Assembly (NCBI GenBank): GCA_008828725.1
Contig: MEHQ01000327.1
Coordinates: forward strand, 87,209 to 151,208
Length of the DNA stretch: 64,000 bases
Origin: Saccharina japonica
Lineage: Eukaryota > Sar > Phaeophyceae > Laminariales > Laminariaceae
Direction of reading: 5' to 3'
The translations under genes and the position numbers were made by a program. The notes under the pieces are model-generated. The model saw only the letters and a list, made by a program, of their open reading frames with translations. It made no database searches and was not told the DNA's origin. How positions within the stretch are numbered: the first letter of the stretch is position 1; each line of letters begins with the position of its first letter. This document shows, piece by piece, positions 36,719 to 47,660 of the stretch.

Positions 36719-36860
36719 TATAAGGCTTAGATTGGGTGGGTGACAGGTTAACCTTTCGCCCGTAGCCCAACTGACTAAGACCTTCACAAATGGCGTCGTC
36801 GGGAGGACGCAGGACATGGGTTACAGTGGTCGTGAGTTCGAATCTCACGACCACCATGCG
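36719..36860 (+). mobile_element. tRNA-like SINE with A and B boxes
   Basis: ATAAGGCTTAGATTGGGTG leads into TAGCCCAACTGAC (A-box-like), TGGCGTCGTCGGGAGGAC and GAGTTCGAATCTC (a good B box in a 5-bp stem with a 7-base loop). It does not fold as a full tRNA, because the B-box stem runs on to 10 bp. A truncated direct copy of the head follows at 36908-36990. Related units are at 29519, 49857-50095 and 57773-58060. Confidence 0.6.
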
Positions 36861-36990
36861 GCGAACACCCAAAGACCGCGCTGTTCCGTAGGGGGGGAGA
36901 GTGCTGTAAGGCTTAGATTGGGTGGGTGACAGGTTAACCTTTCACTACTGTAGTAGTAGTAGTAGCCACTGCTGTATAGCCCAACGGACT

Positions 36991-37568
36991 AGTGCCTTAA
37001 CATCCAGAACTATTTGAAAATGAGTGTGTTGTACTGTAAGTTAAGTATACTGTAACCGCTACTGAATTGTGTTAATCCTGAAACATTACATACGTACCAG
37101 GTATGAATTTATTGTGGGGCTCTTTATCGTGAGAGGGACGGTAATGCATGACTCCAGATTCCAGAAGTTAGACGACGAGCAGGGCGACCTCCGCTGATCT
37201 CACCATGCTGATGGAGTAGCTTATGACGGAGGCATTCGGCAGTGATGAGCATATCAAGGAAAACAGTACAAAAAAAAACAAATAATCACAAACGAAACAC
37301 AATATTTAATTAAGTTGTTTGGATGAATAAGCATGCTTTTGAAAAAAGCAAATATGCACGGCTTTGTTGCTTCGATTATGCTTATAAAAAGGCGTGCTTG
37401 GTAAGCAACAATGGGCAACTTTTTTAAGTTGCTTACCAACACTAAATAGCACTATTGCGGGTCACCGTCGATCTCCCTTAGACACGAACCAGCCGAAGAT
37501 GCAAACTCAGCGTATTACAAGCAATCGTGGCACCGATCTCTTTTCCGATAAACTATACCTAGTCGTGA
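36991..37568. other. No gene seen
   Basis: Intergenic DNA with TACCAGGTA at 37095 and a short A-rich segment at 37266-37290. Confidence 0.5.
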
Positions 37569-38294
37569 CTGGCTCAGGTATATCACCCCAAATTTCGTCA
37601 GTCACGAATGCCGCATGCAATAGCAACTACAATGTCGCATATTTGGTATCATACTGACCGCCATGAACAGTGGAAGAGGGTGGCATCGCCAGTGTTTTGT
37701 TGAAGGACCTAGACCTGGCGCTACCGCCGAAAATGTGGCCCGATCACTCACAGGCCTTCAAAGAGGTCAACAATAGTCAGGCTTTTCTGTAGAAATACAT
37801 TTTTTCCCGCCATGTGTCTTGGAACGAGCCGCTTCCAGTTGATCCAATGCATGTTTGTACAAAGTTTCATGCAAATATTCGAAGATCTGACTGTGTATGA
37901 TCAATAGTAAGTCATATTTAACGCCCAAACTCGAGTATATACTGAAACTAAGTAATTGCGAGGCAACGCCTATGTATTGCACTTTTACCGCACAAAGGTC
38001 CAAATGTCCACGCCGTTTTTCGGGGGTAGACCCTGAAATTTGGCACACGTGTTTTACGCCCTACCCGAGCCTTTAAGAGTGGGTTGTTGTTTTCTTCGCC
38101 GGAAATTCTGGATCTCTTGAGACCCAAATTTCCCGAAAAAATACAAAACAAACAATATCTGGCGAAAAACAAAAAAGTTAACGGCTTGGATAGGGCGCAT
38201 AAAACACGTGTGCCAAATTTCAGGGTTTATCTCCTAAAAACGGCGTGGACATTGATTGGCTACTGAATAAAGTTTGGGAGGTATCTTGAACCAG
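37569..38294. mobile_element. ~726-bp terminal-inverted-repeat element, copy 1
   Basis: The left end CTGGCTCAGGTATATCACC and the right end (read inverted) CTGGTTCAAGATACCTCCC are imperfect inverted repeats of about 40 bp. An internal hairpin at 38003-38253 pairs AATGTCCACGCCGTTTTT with its inverse AAAAACGGCGTGGACATT. It matches 43720-44466 across its length. CTATACCT lies near both ends and may be the target duplication. There is no transposase, so it is non-autonomous. TACCTGGTA occurs just outside its right end (38299). Confidence 0.8.
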
Positions 38295-41073
38295 CCTATA
38301 CCTGGTATAGGAATTAGAGTCACGCGGAAACCCGGGGATGGGGGGGGTGCTATAGAACCAGCTCTCCCGCAGAGCAAGCCGCAATGCTAAAGGGACACCT
38401 GTCTCAGCACATTGCTTGATGAAACGGCGTTCCAGAGGTGTACTGTAGGTGTACCCTCTTCCATTATATGACTTAATGTTAGCACAATGGGTTGTCGTTC
38501 AAACGAGTATATTGTGTCACTATCTGTCAAGCTTAAGCTTGTGATCTGTATACAGTAGTCAAATACCAACCGGTTCAACATATTTCGCCAAATCGGTTAT
38601 AATACCACGTATGTATGTATGTGCACATGTGCTGGCGACCGGGGGCTATGTTGCCCAGTAGCGTGATTGTTGGAGGACTGGTGTCAATGATACCAGCAGT
38701 AGTAGTACCACGTAAGCAGCAGAAAAAAATACAAACAACTCCCCCGCGCGAAAACATTACAAGAAAAGCAGCAAGCACCATGCCCTTCGTACATTTTATA
38801 CAGCCAGAGGTTTCAGAGCCGGAACCAGAATTAAGAAGCAAGTGACCAGCTTGAGAAGGCCGCCGTGTGTGGTTACTGAGGTGCGTGGAACCAATTACTC
38901 ATACGGCACTGTCTCTATAACTCCCCCCTGGGAACCGTTACACGAATATCACCGACATCGACGACAGCCAACAAGCTGTTCCCGAGGGGGCGGACCTCAA
39001 GGAACTTCAGCCGAAGCATGGCAAGCAGCGCTAAACCCGGCAACCTCGTGTGAAAATGGGTAAAGGATCTATGCTACGGTAGGGGGGGGGATACCAATGT
39101 TTTTCGGAGTTCTCGCATGATGACGAGCTCTATAACCTCAACCAGAACCTGATGATGGGAGCAATTAATTTCAAAACCTCTCCGACAAACAAACCATCCC
39201 ATTGGCTGGGCATACAACGAGCATTACATCCAATAGAGAAAAGGTGTGGGATTGCCAAGCAAGGTATTCGGCAGTTCCCTCAAAGAAAGAGCCTCTCAGC
39301 TATCGTAGATGTTTCCCCTCTACCTCAGCTTGGCTCAAGACGAGGGCCAATCACGACGGAAAATGGTCAATTTTTCGTCCTGCCGACGACGCCATATTGT
39401 TAGAAGACTGGTAGGGACACAGATAGATGCAGGTCGGTCTATTAAGCATGTCCTGGGTGTTACTCACTTTCACGGAGAATCAAGCGCAAGAGAAAAGCAT
39501 ATTATGTATTGCCAGAGACGCGATGGCATTTGGCCCGCAAGGGCATGATTGCCCTTCCATTCTTGTATTTTTTCCGAGTACGAATGCCATCCGAGTATAC
39601 GAAACCGGACAAATGGCCTATATCGAGTTAATTACCGGCATTTCAAACCCATACTATTACACGCAGCCAAAAGATCTGACTGAGTAGGCATACCAAGAGT
39701 TCAAAGGACTAACGACCAAATAATGCTATCATACCAGCGTGAGTCTGTCTGAAATATCCATGGTACCTGTGTAGTTGCCAGCAAAAACAGATCGAAACCT
39801 CGCAATATAATACCATGTATACTACAGTTGTGGCGAATGTTCGTGTGATATCGCCACTACAGCAGCAGAGTAGGGCCAGATGCTCGCTAAAGCTCGATGA
39901 TGTGTCGATATCTGGACTGCGAGTCACATTAAATTAACTCGATGATACCGACGGGGACGTTCGTCCCGTGTCAATTGTTGTTCACCAAAATCGAGTCTGT
40001 GGTCACACGACGGGCTCTAAACCCTTTAGAGAGGAATTATCCTACGTACTGTACCTCAAGAAAAAAAGAACATAAAGCTCGAATCGCACACCCCAGACAA
40101 AAAAAAATAGTGAAATCAACCTACGCGCGTACTATTGTAGATGCATACCAGGTACATAACAGGTTGTACGAGGTGCAACAGAAAACGAGGGGACCGCATA
40201 CCAAGAGTGAAAACCAACGAAACAAACCAAAATGTGCGAATAGACGCAGTAGAGCCGCTACAGTGAAGCTAGAAGTCGTAAAATAGGAAAGGACAGTCAG
40301 AAGAAACGATCGCAAAGAAGGAAATGCAGATATATCCGTATGCAGATGAAGAATTGTGGTTGATATGCAACGCAACAAGAACTGTGTACTTGTGACATCT
40401 GGTAGATGCGCCATTCGGACAAATACGGCACAACCTGGGCCATTGAACTTGATCACGTACACAACATCTGCATAACAAGTGCAATATTCGCCATCGCCCA
40501 GGTGTCCGATGCTGCTGCTCATACCCTGCTGCTACTGCAGGTGTGAGCAAAGGTCACAGCCACACCACAATATAAGAACATCCTGCTTCAACGTCGGATC
40601 CGGCCTTTCACCGCATCGGACGATCTGCCACCTCAAATTGACCCGAACTGACGAATTTGTGACACAACTTTATCGCGATTGACTTGAATTATCTCAACCC
40701 TAGACTGGCTATGCATACTCTAGAATGCTATTAGTTGACTTGGGGGGTGGGGGGGGCAGCCTAGGTGACCGGTAACTTCGCCGCTCAAAGTGCTAACCTC
40801 GCGAATGCCATGCAAGCGCTGATACATCCGACGGCGATTTGGCCTGATCTCGCTTGCAGCTGTGGGTGCTTGCGCTGTGGGGAGAGATAACTACTACATG
40901 CGCCCTGTACCGTGCGAAATATGCGGAATCATAACAATAGAGTTTCCTCAACACGTCCAGAATGGTTGCGAACAACTATACATATGCCTCCACACGTTTC
41001 TCATCGCAAAGATCACAACTGAATATAAATAGCAGGTGTAGACCAACTGAGCATCCACCGCAGCATCACATCG
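38295..41073. other. No gene supported; downstream flank of gene 2
   Basis: Several short plus-strand frames (for example within 39130-39690) have no recognisable motif and overlap one another. TACCAGGTA occurs at 40146. The DNA next to 41073 is the 3' flank of gene 2. Confidence 0.45.
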
Positions 41074-43719
41074 TCACAGCTTCGTCTCCAGAGAGCGCCT
41101 CAACAATCCCTCGCCTCCTGTACCCCCCCTGCCTCTGGAACTCATATATATATACTCTATTATTTCAGCATTGTGGTCGCTCCCACACACCACATACGCT
41201 CGGCTACGGTTGGCCTCCTCAATCACAAAACAACGCCTCAACAATTCATCAGCCTCCTGTGGCCGCCCTGCATCTCGAACACATGCACTCAGTTCGTATT
41301 GCGTGATGGCCACCCCCATATTGCCTAGCCCAAGTTTGGCCTCCTGGATCACAAGACAGCGCCTCAACAACCCCTCAGCCTCCTCTAACCGCCGGGCCTT
41401 TCGAACACACACACCCAGCGATTGAAGCGTGGCGGCCACTTCCACACTCTCTCTGCCCAGATCGGCCTCCTCGATCCCTAGACAGCGCCTCAGTAACTCC
41501 TCAGCCTCCTCCAGCCGCCCAGTCTCTCTAACGCATACAGCTAGCTCGTGCAACGTGTTGGCCACCCCCGCATCCTCTCGGCCCAGCTTTCCCTGCTTTA
41601 TCTCCAAAGAACGCCTAAACATGTCCTCAGCTTCCTCCGGCCGCTCCAATTCTCCAACACAAGCACCCAGCTCGTATAGCGTGCTGGCCACGCCCATGTC
41701 CTCTCGGCCTAGCTTGGTCTCCTTGATCGCCAGACAACGCCTCAACAACGCTTCAGCCTCCTCCAGCCGTCCTGCATCTCGAACACATACACCCAGCGAA
41801 TGCAGCGTGGTGGCCACTCCCATACCCTCTCGGCCCAGCTTCTCGTCTTCGATCTCCAGACAGCGCCTAAACAAGGTTTCAGTTTCCTCTTGCCCTCCCG
41901 CATCTCGAACGCATAAACCTAATTCGTACAACGTAGTGGCCACGCCCACATCCGCTGGGCCAAGCTTCGTCTCCTTGATTCCCAGAAAACGCCATAAAAA
42001 ATCCTCAGCGTCCTCAAGCCGCCCTGCATCTCGAATGCATACAGCCAGTTCTTGTAGCATGGTGGCCACCCCCACATCCTTTCGGCCCAGTGTGGCCTCC
42101 TGAATAACCAGAGAGCGCTTCAATATCTCCTCGGCCTCCTTCAGCCGTCGTTCATCTCGAACGCATACACCCAGCTCGTACAGAGTGGTTCCCACCCCCA
42201 CTTCCATTTGGCCCAGCTTGGTCGCCTTGAACCGCAGACAGCGCCTCAACAAATCCTCAGCCTCCTTAAGACGTCCTGCCAATCGGACGCACACACCCAG
42301 GGAGTGGAGTGTGGCGGCCACCTCCATACCCTCCCGGTCCAACGTGGCCTCCCGGATCGTCAGACAACGCCCCAACAACTCCTCCGCTTCCACCAGCCGC
42401 CCTGCCTTTCGAACGCACACACCCAGCAAGTGCAGAGTGATGGCCACCCGCGCATCCCCTCTGCCCAACGTGACCTCCTCAATTACCAGACAGCGCCTCA
42501 ACAGCTCCTCGACATGATCTAGTCGTCCTAAATCTCGAGCGCACAGAGCCAGCTCGTGCAGCGTGATGGCTACGCACACATCCTCTCGGCCCAACTTAGC
42601 TTCTTTTATCACCAGACAGCGCGTTAGCAACTCTTCGGCCTCCTCTAACCCCCCAGCCCGTCGAACGCACACACCTAGCTCGTGCAGCGTGTAAGCCACC
42701 CCGACAGCTTCTGGACCAAGCTTGGCCTCTTTGATGCCCAGACAGCGCCGGAATATCTCGTTAGCCTCCACTAGCCGCCCTGCATCTCGAATGCATACAC
42801 CCAGTGAGTGCAGCGTGGTGGCCACCTGCAGGCCCTCTTCGCCCAGCGTGGCTTTCTTGATCCTCAGACTTCGCCTCAACAACTCCTCAGCCTCCCCCAG
42901 CCTCCCTGTGTCACGAACGCATACACCGAGCTCATGCAGTGTGACACCCACCCCCACATGCTCTCGGATTCCCACCTCCACATGCTCTTGGCCCAGTCTG
43001 GTCTCGTTGATCATCAGACAGCGCCTAAATAGCTTATCTTCCTCCTCTGGTCGCCCTGCATCTCGAATGCACACACCCCTCTCTGTCAGTGTGATGGCTA
43101 CCCCGACATTATCTCGGCCCAGCTTGGTCTCTTCGATCACCAAACAACGCTTCAGCAATTCCTCAGCTTCCTCCAGCCACCCTGCGTTTCGAACGCATAT
43201 ACCCAGCTCGCGTAGCGTATAAGTCACGTGCAGATCTTCTCGGCCCAGTTTGGCCTCTTGGGTCACCAAATAGGCTCTCAACAGCTTTTCAAATTCGGTT
43301 ATTTGGTCGGGTGCCCACTTCGTTATGTGAGCACCAAAAAACTGCAGACCACAGGCATCATCGACCCCATGTACTCTGCCGGCATCAAGTCGCAACTTAA
43401 ACCTGGCCAGAGCCAGTTGAATTGTTTCGCGCCCCTGCGTTCGCCATTCCGCCGCCTCTGTGAGATGTCCCAGTTGATCTGCGCAATCGGCCAGGGCTCG
43501 GAACGTGTACAAGATGAACATGTGGTCAGGTTCTGTTTCCCTCTTTTCGACATCCAGCAGTCGGCGCCACGTATTACTCGCGGCCTCCCAATCTTCCTGC
43601 GCTTCTTGGAAATCTGCCATGGAGATAATGGATTGACAGAGTACAGGGTCTGACTCGCCCATTCTATCCATGGCAGCCGCATATGGACGGGATTGATCCC
43701 AACCATCTCCACCTACGAG
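41074..43719 (-). CDS. Gene 2 TPR array: 16 intact TPRs, open frame
   Basis: From GGDGWDQSRPYAAAMDRMG the frame is open to the stop at 41074. It has a linker NTWRRLLDVEKRETEPDHMF...LADCADQLGH, then sixteen 42-residue TPRs and a worn tail ending RRSLETKL. The consensus runs LLRRCLVIKEAKLGRED, then VGVATTLHELGVCVRDAG, then RLEEAEE. TPR 3 carries an 8-residue internal duplication (EHVEVGIR, EHVGVGV; 42952-42997). Compared with gene 1, position after RED is V-G rather than M-Q in most units, so each array has been homogenised within itself. The frame may or may not be expressed, since its upstream part is broken. Confidence 0.8.
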   Translation of the reverse strand, partial: LVGGDGWDQSRPYAAAMDRMGESDPVLCQSIISMADFQEAQEDWEAASNTWRRLLDVEKRETEPDHMFILYTFRALADCADQLGHLTEAAEWRTQGRETIQLALARFKLRLDAGRVHGVDDACGLQFFGAHITKWAPDQITEFEKLLRAYLVTQEAKLGREDLHVTYTLRELGICVRNAGWLEEAEELLKRCLVIEETKLGRDNVGVAITLTERGVCIRDAGRPEEEDKLFRRCLMINETRLGQEHVEVGIREHVGVGVTLHELGVCVRDTGRLGEAEELLRRSLRIKKATLGEEGLQVATTLHSLGVCIRDAGRLVEANEIFRRCLGIKEAKLGPEAVGVAYTLHELGVCVRRAGGLEEAEELLTRCLVIKEAKLGREDVCVAITLHELALCARDLGRLDHVEELLRRCLVIEEVTLGRGDARVAITLHLLGVCVRKAGRLVEAEELLGRCLTIREATLDREGMEVAATLHSLGVCVRLAGRLKEAEDLLRRCLRFKATKLGQMEVGVGTTLYELGVCVRDERRLKEAEEILKRSLVIQEATLGRKDVGVATMLQELAVCIRDAGRLEDAEDFLWRFLGIKETKLGPADVGVATTLYELGLCVRDAGGQEETETLFRRCLEIEDEKLGREGMGVATTLHSLGVCVRDAGRLEEAEALLRRCLAIKETKLGREDMGVASTLYELGACVGELERPEEAEDMFRRSLEIKQGKLGREDAGVANTLHELAVCVRETGRLEEAEELLRRCLGIEEADLGRESVEVAATLQSLGVCVRKARRLEEAEGLLRRCLVIQEAKLGLGNMGVAITQYELSACVRDAGRPQEADELLRRCFVIEEANRSRAYVVCGSDHNAEIIEYIYMSSRGRGGTGGEGLLRRSLETKL

Positions 43720-44466
43720 CTGGTTCAGGCATATCACCCCAAATTTCGTCAGTCACGAATGCCGCATGCAATAGCAACTCCAATGTCACATATTTGGTAT
43801 CATACTGCCCGCCATGAACAGTGGAAGAGGGTGACATCGCCAGTTTTTTGTTCAAGGACCTAGAACTGGCGCTACCGCCGAAAATGTGGCCCGACCAATC
43901 ACAGGCCTTCAAAGTGGTCAACATTAATCAGGCGTTTCCGTAGGAAAGCCTGTTATCCCCCATTTTTTTTTCTGAACGAGCCGCTTCCACGTGGTCCAAG
44001 GCATGTTTGTACAAAGTTTCACGCAAATATGCGAAGATCTGACTGCGTATGGTCATATTAAGTCATATTTAACGCCCAAAATCGATTCCATACTGAAACT
44101 AAGTAATTACGAGGCGACGCCTATTTTTGCACTTTTACCGCATAAAAGTCCAAATGTCCACGCCGTTGTTTGGAGATAGACCCTGAAATTTGGTACACGT
44201 GTTTTGTGCGCCCTACCCGAGCCTTTTACGGATGTTTTTTTTTTTTTTTTCGCCGGAAATTTCGGATCTCTTAAGACAGCTTAAGACCCAAATTTCCCAA
44301 AAAATTACAAAACAAGCAATATCTGACGGAAAAAAAAAAGAAAAAACATCCGTTAAAGTCTCGGGTGGGGCGCATAAAACACGTGTGCCAAATTTCAGGG
44401 TCTATCTCCAAAAAACGGCGTGGACATTCGCCACTGAATGAATTTTGGGTGATATGCCTGAACCAG
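43720..44466. mobile_element. 747-bp terminal-inverted-repeat element inside gene 2, copy 2
   Basis: The ends CTGGTTCAGGCATATCACC (left) and, inverted, CTGGTTCAGGCATATCACC (right) match over 19 bases, and the repeat continues imperfectly to about 42. The central hairpin (about 44153-44429) is the same as in copy 1. Flanks TACGAG (43714-43719) and TACGCG (44471-44476) are the best candidate target duplication, with four extra bases (CCTG) on the right. Paralogue gene 1 shows the empty site (GTAAAATGCGTTGGTGGAG, minus strand), which proves insertion here. Confidence 0.85.
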
Positions 44467-44470
44467 CCTG

Positions 44471-45771
44471 TACGCGTTCCACAGCCAGCCATAGCTCCTT
44501 CAAACCAAACGCGTCGGTTGATCGGAGGGCATCCAGGGTGGAGATAAACCTAACCCACCGTTCCAACGCAGGCCGGCGCACGCCCCCACGGTATTTGAGA
44601 CTCTCCCTCGCAAAGCTTGAGTGGGCATCATGCATATGGTAGATCCCTGCTGTCAAACGGACGACAGTCCAGCGCTCCAGCATTTCCAACACACCGCCCA
44701 CAGATTCCACATCCTTGGCGATGGGCTCGAAATTGCAGGACGGCGGCATTATTGACGGTGAAAGCATGGCCATCCGGCATCACGGCAAGCGACAGGTACA
44801 GCCGGGGCACGCACATGTCATCCGACCCAACGGCGAGATCGTCGAAACCAGCGCGGAGAATTGCCTTCCGCCGTTTAGCGTGAATGCCCCCAATGCCATC
44901 GCTTTCAGGCTCAGCCTGCACCTTGTCAACCTCTACGGACTTTTTCAGCCGCATTCGACCAAGCTTGCCGATCGTGCCTGTTGCGAAGGGTGCTCCATCG
45001 CCCCACAAACGCCAGGTCCATCGCCACGTAGCCGCACAGTGTGATGACATCCACAGCCTCATCGGGCAAGTTAAGTTCAGGTGATAGCTCAGCAGCTCTC
45101 CTCAGTACCGACTTTGCATTTGTCATGGACACCTCGTTAACTCCTGCAGCGTCACCCTGTACGCCCTTCACCAGATCGTCTGTGCGGGTCGATATAAGAA
45201 CCCACATTCCAGTCTCCATCAGCTCCAAAACCACCTCCTTCTCCCACACGTTGTCCGTCACAACGAGACACTTTAGTAATTTCCCAACGTGACCCTCCTC
45301 CATCCGTTGCTTGATGTAGGCTGCACCATCGTCCGATATCGCTGGGGGAAAGCCCACGCTGCCCCCGATAGATTCAAATACCATACGAGCCAGCTGCATC
45401 ATCAACGAAGGAAGGCGCTTGTCTGCACCCTTGTTAATCGACAGCCACACAATACCATCGTGGAAAGCCTTCCGCACCTCCGTACTCCTAACAATGTCCG
45501 ACTCGGCCGTAGTCTTGCCCGACCCGCTGTCCCCCACGAGTCCCACCAAACGTGGTCCTCCACCCTCGGTGAGAGCTTCAAACGCCTTTTCCATCACCTG
45601 GCGGCGCTCCACGTGCCAGCTCTTGCTTGCCGGCGTGCCCTTCGGAACCTTGGCTAACCTGGCCGGCGGCTTCGGCAGCCGCTCTCCAAGTTCTTCTTGG
45701 CGCCTTTTGAAGCTACGGTGATTCGTCAGGATTATTTCCTGCCGTGCCGCGTGGCTCTTGTCCATGGTTTC
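44471..45771 (-). pseudogene. Gene 2 NB-ARC region, two frame breaks
   Basis: It opens ETMDKSHAARQ after the acceptor. Motifs in order: P-loop GLVGDSGSGKTT, kinase-2 LKCLVVTDNVW, RNBS-B-like WVLISTRTDD and CGYVAMDLAFVGRW in frame A; VEVDKVQAEPESDG to AVLQ in frame B after a 2-base loss near 44937; DVESVGGVLEMLERW and MHD motif YHMHDAHSSFARE in frame C after a 5-base loss near 44734. Identity to gene 1 stays high across the breaks, so the losses are young. Confidence 0.8.
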
Positions 45772-47037
45772 CTGGAAGAAAGTGCGATTGTAGGGGGAAT
45801 GGCGGATTCGTCATCAAAGATATGCACCGTGAACGACGTGTAGTTCGATCTAAGAAAATATTTCTTCACCTATAAGTAGCGTGACACGAGATGCCACAAG
45901 CTCTGGCAGGAACCTCGGTATTAGCTACAGACGTTCTCGAGGTTGTTTGAGTTCCATACGCAAGGAAACAAACGATCGGAGCAGCTTCGAGTAAGGGCAG
46001 CGGCATCTACGTGGTACGGCTGATCATGGTATACCCGGTATTATATCGCACTAGTTGGTGTACACCAATACATGAGTTGCCGTTAAGTATACACTCTACG
46101 TGAATACGGGGACGGAAAACGTGTGGTTTTATCAATTTCTACCGAATAAAACACTTGGAGATCAAACATCTACTAGTATCCGTTGTGCTTCTTGTAACCA
46201 AATATTATTGGTTGCTGCTGTGCTACCCACTAACCAACAGTCACGTGAGTATGTGCTATATTGGGTAGCGCTATAAAACCCACAACACTGCAAGTTAGGG
46301 CATACTTACAACCTCGTCATCATTGGTATCCGGGGCACTCCCCTCGCAATGTGCTACGCGGATCGCATTGAACCTTCGATCCATTTTAGACCTCAGGGGA
46401 AAATAACGATACCGACGAGAATAGCCAGCAAAATATATGGGCGGGTTGGATGGGCGCCAGAAGCGGTTGGTCGTCCAATTAACATATTTTGTCGCTTCTT
46501 GAAGCTACGGTTAACTGGTACGTGCTACCAGAGGTTGTACGCGGTGAGGGCTTCGCCCCGGAGCTTGCTGGCATGATTAGGGGCTTCGGGTGCCAACGTA
46601 TATGTGACGTTCGTTGTATTGCGCTACCCGCTAGATTACTTAGTCACGTTATTGCGTAGTCTATGCTGTAGTGGTTAGAGCTTCAAAACTAACGAGTGAC
46701 CTGCTAAGTGTTTGGTAGTGAAATGATACGTAGAAACACGCTCAAGACGTTTCGCAACGTGCGGTACTGTATCGTGGCCCAAACAGTGCCGATGATGGCG
46801 CTAGCTGGTACATGGGCGAAAGTTTGCGCTGAAGTGTGTATGTTCCAACCCACGTCAGGTTGCTATATACATACTTCGTACGGCGAGAAACAAGAGCAGA
46901 ACCGCCTTTGTACAGATCCTGTGGAAGATCATATTGGGGGCAGCAGCAGCTACGTTCTTCTTCGGCAGTGTTGAAGAACATCAAGAGCGAGAGAGACGTG
47001 GCTCGTATGCATAAACTCAAACGAAAACACAACCCAC
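45772..47037 (-). other. Phase-0 intron of gene 2 (1,266 bp)
   Basis: It runs from donor GTGGGT (47037-47032) to acceptor TTCTTCCAG (ending 45772). It is much shorter than the gene 1 intron and lacks the decayed block found there. It keeps similarity near the acceptor (about 45930-46040 with 19240-19370). Confidence 0.65.
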
Positions 47038-47529
47038 CACGAATGCCTTCAAGTTGTTTATCGTCCCCACCGCAGTCACAATTCCTGCCAGTTGCAAGTC
47101 GCCAGCAAGCCGGTCGACACGTGCGTTCAATCCAGCAATCTCGTCCTTGTCGTCAGAGGCCTTAAAAACTCGTCTAAATCGTCCTCGCCAGTTCTTCTCC
47201 GCACAAATATCGACGAACGCTTTTACCGCCTCCACGCAGTTCTTCAGGGGAGTCACGTCCATCTATGAGATGGGCATTCTGTTGTGTTTCTCGACAATGC
47301 ACGCCGTACTGTACGTGCATCGTTCTTCGAGCGATGCCAACTCCTCCCGATTTATTTTCACAGTGTCCACCTTCTCACGAATGGTACTGATCGCCTTCAA
47401 CACCCCTTCTAAGAAAGGTAGTTCCTCGCCCAGTTCTGCCATGAATCTGATCGCTTCTGCAGCGGCCGAACCCATCTTCAGGGCACGCTTCGCAGCCTCC
47501 ACTGCGGCATCGCCAAGGTCTACAGTCAT
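47038..47529 (-). pseudogene. Gene 2 exon 1: four-helix domain with a premature stop
   Basis: It encodes 164 codons from ATG at 47529 (MTVDLGDAAVEAAKRALK). It ends at donor GTGGGT (47037-47032), in phase 0. It aligns without gaps to the other two copies, including LPFLEGVLKAISTIREKV and FKASDDKDEIAGLNARVDRL. Where both paralogues have SEMDVTPLK this copy has S-stop-MDVTPLK, so the codon before MDV is TAG. Otherwise the frame is clean, which suggests recent loss. Confidence 0.75.
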
Positions 47530-47660
47530 AGACCTATGTGTCTCCGCAATTACGTGTCCGCGTGCCCGACAACGTGCCTGCTGTATAGTGGTGGCGTTTT
47601 GCTGGCACCCTCCAAACCTGCGTTGGCGCCCAAGCAGCGAAGAGGAGAGGGCGGGAGTTC
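47530..47660 (-). promoter_or_regulatory. Shared 5' flank of gene 2
   Basis: Weaker match to the flanks of genes 0 and 1 (GCCCGACAACGTGCCTGC, CTCCAAACCTG, GTTGGCG). It supports the ATG at 47529 as the ancestral start. Confidence 0.35.

Larger units (their letters stand above)
41074..47529 (-). pseudogene. Gene 2: four-helix - NB-ARC - TPR receptor-like gene, disrupted by an inserted element
   Basis: Same plan as gene 1: exon 1 47529-47038, a phase-0 intron of 1,266 bp, then one exon from 45771 down to 41074. Damage is confined to the 5' half. Exon 1 has GAG to TAG (47265-47263). The NB-ARC part has a 2-base loss near 44937 and a 5-base loss near 44734 relative to gene 1. A 747-bp element sits at 43720-44466 between LAVERV and GGDGWDQ. 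The TPR array downstream has no disruption. It cannot make the full receptor as assembled. A TPR-only product from a start inside or after the element is conceivable but unsupported. Confidence 0.75.

Noticed and set aside
36765-36855. Functional tRNA gene
   Set aside because: Good B box, but no acceptor or anticodon stem in the right places, and related units are dispersed; better as a SINE.
41171-43222. Serine-rich plus-strand frames opposite the gene 2 TPRs
   Set aside because: Same reason: periodic shadows of the TPR codons.
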